Source: Bacillota bacterium
Lineage (GTDB): Bacteria > Bacillota > Clostridia > Christensenellales > Aristaeellaceae
Assembly: GCA_023459675.1 (NCBI GenBank)
Contig: JAEWTC010000217.1
Coordinates: 1-5,011, forward strand
Length of the DNA stretch: 5,011 bases
Reading direction: 5' to 3'
Shown here: positions 1 through 5,011 of the stretch, one piece after another
Layout: every line of letters starts with the position of its first letter
Position numbering within the stretch: the first letter of the stretch is position 1
Position numbers and translations under genes: made by a program
Notes under the pieces: model-generated
Database searches by the model: none
Seen by the model: the letters and a program-made list of their open reading frames with translations, nothing else
What the model was told of the DNA's origin: nothing

Positions 1-827
1 GGGTACGTCTCGTTCAGGCGGGCGAACTCGGTGGGGTCGGTGGACTGGATGTACTGCACGGTGTCGTTCTCATACGCAGTCAGGATTGCGACGTTGTCTT
101 CCGACAGGTAGCAATTGATCTGGTCGATCTTGACGTTGGCGGCATCCCAGTAGAGGGGGTTCTTTTCGAAGGTGATGACGTCGTCCACGGAGTACTTGGT
201 CATCACATAGGGGCCGGTGCCGATGAAGGTTTCGGGGTTGGTGGCCCAGATGCCTTCGGCGTCAGCCAGATCGGTGCGGACGGGATAGAACGTGGTGAAG
301 GCGCACAGGTCGAGGAAGTACGCGCACGGATAGGGCAGGACGACCGTCAGGGTGCCGGCCGCGTCATCCGCAACCAGGTTCAGGGTGCCGTCTTCGTTAC
401 GGGCAATGTAGTCGTACAGGAAGCCGTAGTCGGCGCCCAGATCGGGCGAGGCCGCGCGGTTCCAGCTGGACACAACCTGAGAAGCCAGGAAATCGGTGCC
501 GTCGCTCCACTTCAGGCCCTTGCGCAGGGTGAAGACGTAGGTCAGGCCGTCGTCAGACATGGACACAGACTCGGCCAGATCGGGCGCGAGCACAACGTTG
601 CCGTCCGCGTCGTAGGAGTGGCCCATCAGGCCGGAAAATGCGTTGCGGATGTAGTTGCCGCTGTTGGAAGCGCTGTTGAGCGCGGGATCCATGGTCAGCG
701 GCGTGCCGCCGCCAAACATCGTATTGACGACCATGGAGTCAGCAGCCGCTGCGCTGACGGGCAGAATTGCCATCGTCGCAGTCATGATCATGCTGATCGT
801 CAGAATCCAAACGAGGATCTTTTTCAT
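1..827 (-). CDS. oppA: Oligopeptide-binding protein, N-terminal part (SBP family 5), runs off left edge
   Basis: This is the 5' part of an extracytoplasmic solute-binding protein of the SBP_bac_5 (OppA/DppA) family. 275 complete codons are present and the frame is still open at the edge; full-length relatives have roughly 500-600 residues. The start at 825-827 gives MKK followed by a hydrophobic stretch (residues 4-23) and an Ala-rich region (26-29), a signal peptide with signal peptidase I type AxA sites. No cysteine follows it, so no lipobox is seen. Family hallmarks are APDLAES (81-87), SDDGLTYVFTLRKGLKWSDG (91-110), SSWNR (120-124) and GTGPYVM (203-209) followed by FEKNPLYWD (220-228). 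The protein would bind peptides and hand them to OppBC. It lies 100 nt after oppF, behind its own likely promoter. The family is certain. The ligand is inferred from the neighbours and could be other peptides or a related solute. Cysteines at 168, 175 and 239 are notable for an exported protein. Confidence 0.95.
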   Translation of the reverse strand, partial: MKKILVWILTISMIMTATMAILPVSAAAADSMVVNTMFGGGTPLTMDPALNSASNSGNYIRNAFSGLMGHSYDADGNVVLAPDLAESVSMSDDGLTYVFTLRKGLKWSDGTDFLASQVVSSWNRAASPDLGADYGFLYDYIARNEDGTLNLVADDAAGTLTVVLPYPCAYFLDLCAFTTFYPVRTDLADAEGIWATNPETFIGTGPYVMTKYSVDDVITFEKNPLYWDAANVKIDQINCYLSEDNVAILTAYENDTVQYIQSTDPTEFARLNETY

Positions 828-838
828 TCGTTTTTCAA

Positions 839-845
839 CCTCTCT
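839..845 (-). promoter_or_regulatory. Ribosome binding site of oppA
   Basis: AGAGAGG on the minus strand ends 11 nt before the ATG at 827. The spacing is slightly long but usable. It supports the start codon that opens the signal peptide. Confidence 0.7.
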
Positions 846-878
846 TTTGATAAAATTTTTCCATCCGGGGTTTCTATC

Positions 879-907
879 ATCGTATCACGGATACGGAAGA
901 ACGTCAA
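879..907 (-). promoter_or_regulatory. Likely sigma-70/sigma-A promoter for oppA
   Basis: On the minus strand a -35 box TTGACG (907-902, five of six consensus bases) is followed by exactly 17 nt and a -10 box TACGAT (884-879, four of six). A TG one base upstream of the -10 makes an extended -10 (TGaTACGAT). Transcription would begin near position 872, giving a leader of about 45 nt. The promoter lies wholly between oppF and oppA. It would let the binding protein be made in excess of the membrane complex, as is common for ABC importers. It is judged by eye only; no start-site data are available. Confidence 0.65.
881..895. repeat. Short perfect inverted repeat overlapping the oppA promoter
   Basis: CGTATC, three bases, then GATACG form a perfect dyad with 6-bp arms (881-886 and 890-895). 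It covers four bases of the -10 box and runs into the spacer of the proposed oppA promoter, which is where a repressor would block RNA polymerase. No U-run follows on the transcribed strand, so it does not look like a terminator. It could be a small operator, a short mRNA hairpin on read-through transcripts, or chance, since 6-bp arms are short. Confidence 0.35.
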
Positions 908-927
908 TGGATAATTGGTTCAAACCC

Positions 928-1913
928 TTACAGATTGTGACATGCAACGAAATGCCCGGCGGAGACTTCCAGGAATTCGGGCATCTCTTCCCGGCAGCGC
1001 TGGGTGCACCGGGAGCAGCGGGTGCGAAACGGGCATCCGCTGGGGGCTTTCAGCGGGCTTGGAATATCGCCGTTCAATACGATGCGCTTCTGCTTGCGGG
1101 CGGTGCGGGGGTCAGGCGCCGGGATGGCGCTCAAGAGGGAGATGGTGTAGGGGTGGAGGGGGTGGTGGTGCAGCTCGTTGGCGGATGCAAGCTCCACCAT
1201 ATGCCCAAGATACATCACGGCGATGCGGTTGGAGATATGCTTGACCACGCTCAAATCGTGGGCGATGAACAGGTACGTGAGCCCCAGCTGGTGCTGGAGG
1301 TCTTCGAGCATGTTAAGCACCTGCGCCTGAATGCTCATGTCCAGCGCCGATACGGGTTCGTCGCACACGATGAACTCCGGCTTGCTGGCAAGCGCGCGCG
1401 CGATGCCGATGCGCTGGCGCTGCCCGCCGCTAAACTCGTGCGCATAGCGGGTGGCCTGCTCGCTGGAAAGGCCGACCATGGACAAAAGCGCGTTGATCTG
1501 CTCGTTGCGCTCTTTGCGGCTGGCGCACAGGCGATGCACGTCGATGGGCTCGGCCACGATATCGCCCACGGTCATACGCGGGTTGAGCGAGGAATACGGA
1601 TCCTGGAACACCAGCTGCGCCCGCTTGCGGAACTCGTTCATCACGGGTCCTTTTTGGATCAGCTTCCCGTTAAACCAAACCGAACCCGCGGTGGGCTTGT
1701 ACAAATGCAGCATTGTGCGACCCACAGTGGTTTTGCCGCAGCCGCTTTCCCCCACCAGGCCGAGGGTTTCACCCTTCCTGATATCGAAGCTCACGCCGTC
1801 CACAGCTTTGAGCATGGTGGTTTTTGCAAATCCGGTGACGATGGGGAAATATTCCTTCAGCCCGCGCACCTGTACCAGATACTGCGGATCGGGCGTAAAA
1901 GCGCTTTGCTCGT

Positions 1914-1917
<4 letters not shown>
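928..1917 (-). CDS. oppF: Oligopeptide ABC transporter ATP-binding protein OppF
   Basis: This is the second ATPase of the peptide importer, a cytoplasmic protein that pairs with OppD under the OppB/OppC channel. It has 329 residues, a normal family length. In order it shows Walker A GESGCGKT (56-63), Q-loop FQDPYSSLNP with Q105, the ABC signature FSGGQRQR (162-169), Walker B with D186 and catalytic E187 (CDEPVSALD), and H-loop H220. The C-terminal oligopeptide/dipeptide transporter domain holds C295, C301, C308 and C326 in C-x5-C-x6-C-x17-C spacing, a pattern tied to an iron-sulfur cluster in relatives. An extra C304 lies inside it. The N-terminal LKEYFPI is typical of OppF. The ATG overlaps the oppD stop as ATGA and has AGGAGG 7 nt upstream, which suggests translational coupling. 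All ATPase residues are present, so it should be active. DppF-type assignment is the main alternative name. Confidence 0.96.
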
Positions 1918-2963
<1,046 letters not shown>

Positions 2964-2971
2964 AATCAAGG

Positions 2972-2977
2972 CCTCCT
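2972..2977 (-). promoter_or_regulatory. Ribosome binding site of oppD overlapping the oppC stop
   Basis: AGGAGG on the minus strand shares bases with the oppC stop codon (TAGGAGG). Its distance decides the oppD start: 8 nt to the TTG at 2963, 5 nt to an ATT at 2966, and only 2 nt to the TTG at 2969. The 2963 TTG fits best. Confidence 0.8.
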
Positions 2978-4022
2978 ATGAACGAAGTTTGGGGTCAAAC
3001 GCATCGCGCAGGCCGCTGCCCAAAAGGTTGAACGAAAGCACGATCATAAAGATGGACAGGGAGGGAAAAATCAACAGGAACGGATAGCTGTTGAGGCCCG
3101 AGCGGGCGTCCGCCGCAAGCGACCCCAGCGACGGCATGGGGATGGATACGCCAAGCCCGAGGAACGACAGGAAGCTCTCCGTGAAAATGGCGGCGGGTAT
3201 CTGCATGGCGGCCACGATGATGATCACGGATACGGAGTTGGGGATCATATGCTTGCGGATGATGCGCGCAGGGGACGCGCCGATAGAGCGCGACGCCAGC
3301 ACGTACTCCTTCTCCTTGATGGACAGGATGCGCCCGCGCACCTGCCGCGCCATGCCCACCCAGTACAGGAGCCCGAACACGAGGAAGATGCTCACCATGC
3401 CCGCCCCCATGCGGTTGATGAGCACGTTGTTGGACCCGCTGACCACGTCCTTGATGGCGACCGAGAGCAAAATAACGATTAAAACATCCGGCAGCGCGTA
3501 AATGATGTCCACGATCCGCATCATGATCATATCGGTTCTTCCGCCCGCGTAGCCGGAGATGGAGCCGTATATAATGCCGATGACCACCACGATCAGCGCG
3601 CTGAAGATGCCCACCAGCAGGGAAATGCGCGTGCCGTAGATCACACGGATGGCATAATCGCGCCCCAGCGCGTCGGTGCCCATGATGTGGGGAAAGACGC
3701 TGACGCCCTTTTCGATTTTTGCCAACTCCTTGGCGGAATATTCAAACGGAGCCAGGTATTTCCCGGTCACGTCCTGCTTGGTGTAGCTGTACGGGTAGAT
3801 TTCCGGCACGATGAAGGCGATCAGCGCGATCAGCACGATGACCACCAGGCAGACCATCGCCATGCGGTTGCGGGCAAGCCGCCGGAGCGCGTCCTTCATA
3901 AAGGATACGGATTCCCGCATCTGCGCCTGCTGTTCCTTCTCCGCGTCGGTGGCGGGGGCAAACAGCGCCGGGTCGATCTGCATGCTCAGCGGATTTCTAA
4001 ACGGGGTTTTCCTATCGGCCAT
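2976..4022 (-). CDS. oppC: Oligopeptide ABC transporter permease OppC
   Basis: This is one of the two inner-membrane channel subunits; it forms the peptide path with OppB and docks on the ATPases. It has 348 residues, longer than the roughly 300 of E. coli OppC, the extra being mainly in the N-terminal tail and extracytoplasmic loops. A cytoplasmic N-terminal region leads to MKDALRRLARNR (42-53), the usual OppC_N lead-in. Membrane spans are estimated at 54-73, 132-155, 172-190, 207-226, 264-284 and 312-335. GTDALGRD (115-122) is the family motif before span 2. The EAA coupling loop covers about 239-262 (with SRSIGAS at 244-250). SFLGLG (286-291) and the final LRDAFDPKLRS are also typical. The ATG at 4022 lies 17 nt after oppB. 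AGGGAG, overlapping the oppB TAA stop, is 12 nt upstream, a rather distant site. The gene looks intact. Confidence 0.96.
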   Translation of the reverse strand: MADRKTPFRNPLSMQIDPALFAPATDAEKEQQAQMRESVSFMKDALRRLARNRMAMVCLVVIVLIALIAFIVPEIYPYSYTKQDVTGKYLAPFEYSAKELAKIEKGVSVFPHIMGTDALGRDYAIRVIYGTRISLLVGIFSALIVVVIGIIYGSISGYAGGRTDMIMMRIVDIIYALPDVLIVILLSVAIKDVVSGSNNVLINRMGAGMVSIFLVFGLLYWVGMARQVRGRILSIKEKEYVLASRSIGASPARIIRKHMIPNSVSVIIIVAAMQIPAAIFTESFLSFLGLGVSIPMPSLGSLAADARSGLNSYPFLLIFPSLSIFMIVLSFNLLGSGLRDAFDPKLRS

Positions 4023-4039
4023 ATACGTCTCTTTCTCCC

Positions 4040-4966
4040 TTATGACAGATCAATACGGGGATCCATCACCTTGTACAGAACGTCGCTGATGAAATTCATC
4101 AGGATGATCATCGCCGCAAGGAAAATGGTGACGCCCATAATCATCATATAATCGGTGTTCAGCATGCTGTTGGTAAACAGCCGCCCAAGCCCCGGCACGG
4201 AGAAGATGTTCTCCACCACCATGCTGCCGGTGAGGATATACGCCATCATCGGCCCCGCGTAGGTAATCACGGGGCTGAGCGCGTTTTTGAGCGCATGTTT
4301 ATAGATCACCTTGTTGGAGGACAGGCCCTTGGCGCGCGCGGTGCGCACGTAATCCGCCCCCAGCACGTCCAGCATGCTGGAGCGCTGCAGCCGCGTGATA
4401 TAGGCCATGGGGTACAGGCTCAGCGACACGACCGGCAGAATCAAACCGCCCGGCTGGTTGCCAAGCGACGGCAGCCAGCTCAGCCGGTAGGTGAACAAGA
4501 GCAACAGCAGGGTTGCCACCACAAAGCCGGGCACGGAGATCAGCGCAGTGGTGACGACCTGGATCACCTTGTCCGGCCACTTTCCCCGCCTGAGCGCCGC
4601 GATGCTGCCGAATAGAATGCCCAGTATAATCGCGATCACGGCGGCGGTAAAGCCGATGCCCGCGGAATAACCGAACGCGTTCAAAATCAGATAGCTGACC
4701 GTGAAGCCGACGCGCGAGGTGGACAGGCCGAAATCGAACCGGACCACGCCGGCCAGGTAATTCAGAAACTGGACGCCGACGGGCTGGTCGAACCCGTATT
4801 TGGCTTCCAGCGCCGCGATGACCGCGTCGCTTTTGGCTTTCTCGCTGGAAAACGGGCTGGCCGGGATTGCGTGCATGACAAAAAAGGTGATCGCAATCAC
4901 CAGAAAAATCGTCAGGACGGCCATGCCAAAACGCTTGAGTATGTATACCAGGAACTTTGAGCTCAT
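4040..4966 (-). CDS. oppB: Oligopeptide ABC transporter permease OppB
   Basis: This is the other membrane channel subunit, partner of OppC. With the ATG at 4966 it has 308 residues, the normal OppB length, and begins MSSKFLVYILKRFGM like its relatives. An in-frame ATG at 4990 would add eight residues but has no well-spaced ribosome site, whereas GGAGG lies 6 nt before 4966. Membrane spans are estimated at 14-33, 99-122, 135-158, 172-190, 233-255 and 275-297. HAIPASPF (32-39) matches the family's Pro-containing motif after span 1, with Ala where Gly is common. EAKYGFDQP (54-62) and FDFGLS (77-82) also fit OppB. The EAA coupling loop is about 205-231 (RTARAKG at 208-214). PGLGRLF (258-264) and the ending VMDPRIDLS are characteristic. 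It is the most upstream gene seen; its promoter probably lies beyond the right edge. It appears complete. Confidence 0.96.
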   Translation of the reverse strand: MSSKFLVYILKRFGMAVLTIFLVIAITFFVMHAIPASPFSSEKAKSDAVIAALEAKYGFDQPVGVQFLNYLAGVVRFDFGLSTSRVGFTVSYLILNAFGYSAGIGFTAAVIAIILGILFGSIAALRRGKWPDKVIQVVTTALISVPGFVVATLLLLLFTYRLSWLPSLGNQPGGLILPVVSLSLYPMAYITRLQRSSMLDVLGADYVRTARAKGLSSNKVIYKHALKNALSPVITYAGPMMAYILTGSMVVENIFSVPGLGRLFTNSMLNTDYMMIMGVTIFLAAMIILMNFISDVLYKVMDPRIDLS

Positions 4967-4972
4967 ACAAAG

Positions 4973-4977
4973 CCTCC
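4973..4977 (-). promoter_or_regulatory. Ribosome binding site deciding the oppB start
   Basis: GGAGG on the minus strand is 6 nt before the ATG at 4966. A second purine-rich run, GGGGAG, precedes the upstream ATG at 4990 by a single base and is too close to serve it. Confidence 0.8.
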
Positions 4978-5011
4978 AAAAGGAACCCATGCTCCCCTAT
5001 CTGATTAACAG

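Larger units (their letters stand above)
828..927 (-). other. oppF-oppA intergenic region, no intrinsic terminator seen
   Basis: This is the only sizeable non-coding gap in the operon (100 nt). It is more AT-rich than the genes around it. It contains the proposed promoter, the inverted repeat and the oppA ribosome site. I found no GC-rich stem followed by a T-run on the minus strand, so transcripts from oppBCDF probably continue into oppA. A distant 6-base complement (GGGTTT at 927-922 with AAACCC at 873-868) might close a larger fold in read-through RNA, but it is weak. Confidence 0.6.

Noticed and set aside
868..927. Possible terminator between oppF and oppA from GGGTTT and AAACCC
   Set aside because: The arms are six bases and about 48 nt apart, and the downstream sequence is not a proper T-run on the transcribed strand. 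It does not meet the form of an intrinsic terminator.
4299..4979. A 226-codon minus-strand frame overlapping oppB in another frame
   Set aside because: oppB in the same region has every permease feature. This frame gives an Arg/Gly/Pro/His-rich product with no membrane pattern.
4967..5011. Promoter for the operon just upstream of oppB
   Set aside because: Only 45 nt are visible and no convincing -35/-10 pair is present. The promoter, or another upstream gene, probably lies outside the window.

Overview
The window carries most of one oligopeptide (Opp-type) ABC transporter operon. Every gene lies on the minus strand, so transcription runs from the right edge to the left edge. In transcription order the genes are oppB (4966-4040), oppC (4022-2976), oppD (about 2963-1914), oppF (1917-928) and a 5' fragment of an oppA-like peptide-binding protein (827 to the left edge, still open). 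No RNA gene, mobile element, CRISPR array or foreign-looking insert was seen.

Organism: a GC-rich bacterium, with GC estimated only by eye. Strong AGGAGG-type Shine-Dalgarno sites, a TTG start and the gene order oppBCDF followed by the binding protein would suit a moderately high-GC Firmicute, for example a clostridial gut or anaerobe lineage. This is an inference. The binding protein lacks the lipobox cysteine usual in Gram-positive relatives, so the assignment stays open.

Layout: the first four genes are tightly packed. There is a 17-nt gap between oppB and oppC. The oppD ribosome site overlaps the oppC stop codon, and oppD and oppF share a 4-bp ATGA overlap. Then comes the only real intergenic space, 100 nt between oppF and oppA. 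It holds a good sigma-70/sigma-A-like promoter (TTGACG, 17-nt spacer, TACGAT with an extended -10 TG), a short perfect inverted repeat overlapping its -10, and a ribosome site. No intrinsic terminator is visible there, so oppA is probably made both by read-through and from its own promoter.

How they work together: OppA captures peptides outside the membrane and delivers them to the OppB/OppC channel. OppD and OppF bind ATP at the cytoplasmic face and drive import. Both ATPases have all catalytic motifs, and both have the C-terminal four-cysteine pattern C-x5-C-x6-C-x17-C, linked in this family to an iron-sulfur cluster. The window looks like an ordinary, intact nutrient-uptake operon. The points worth a second look are regulatory and structural details, and I found no new system.
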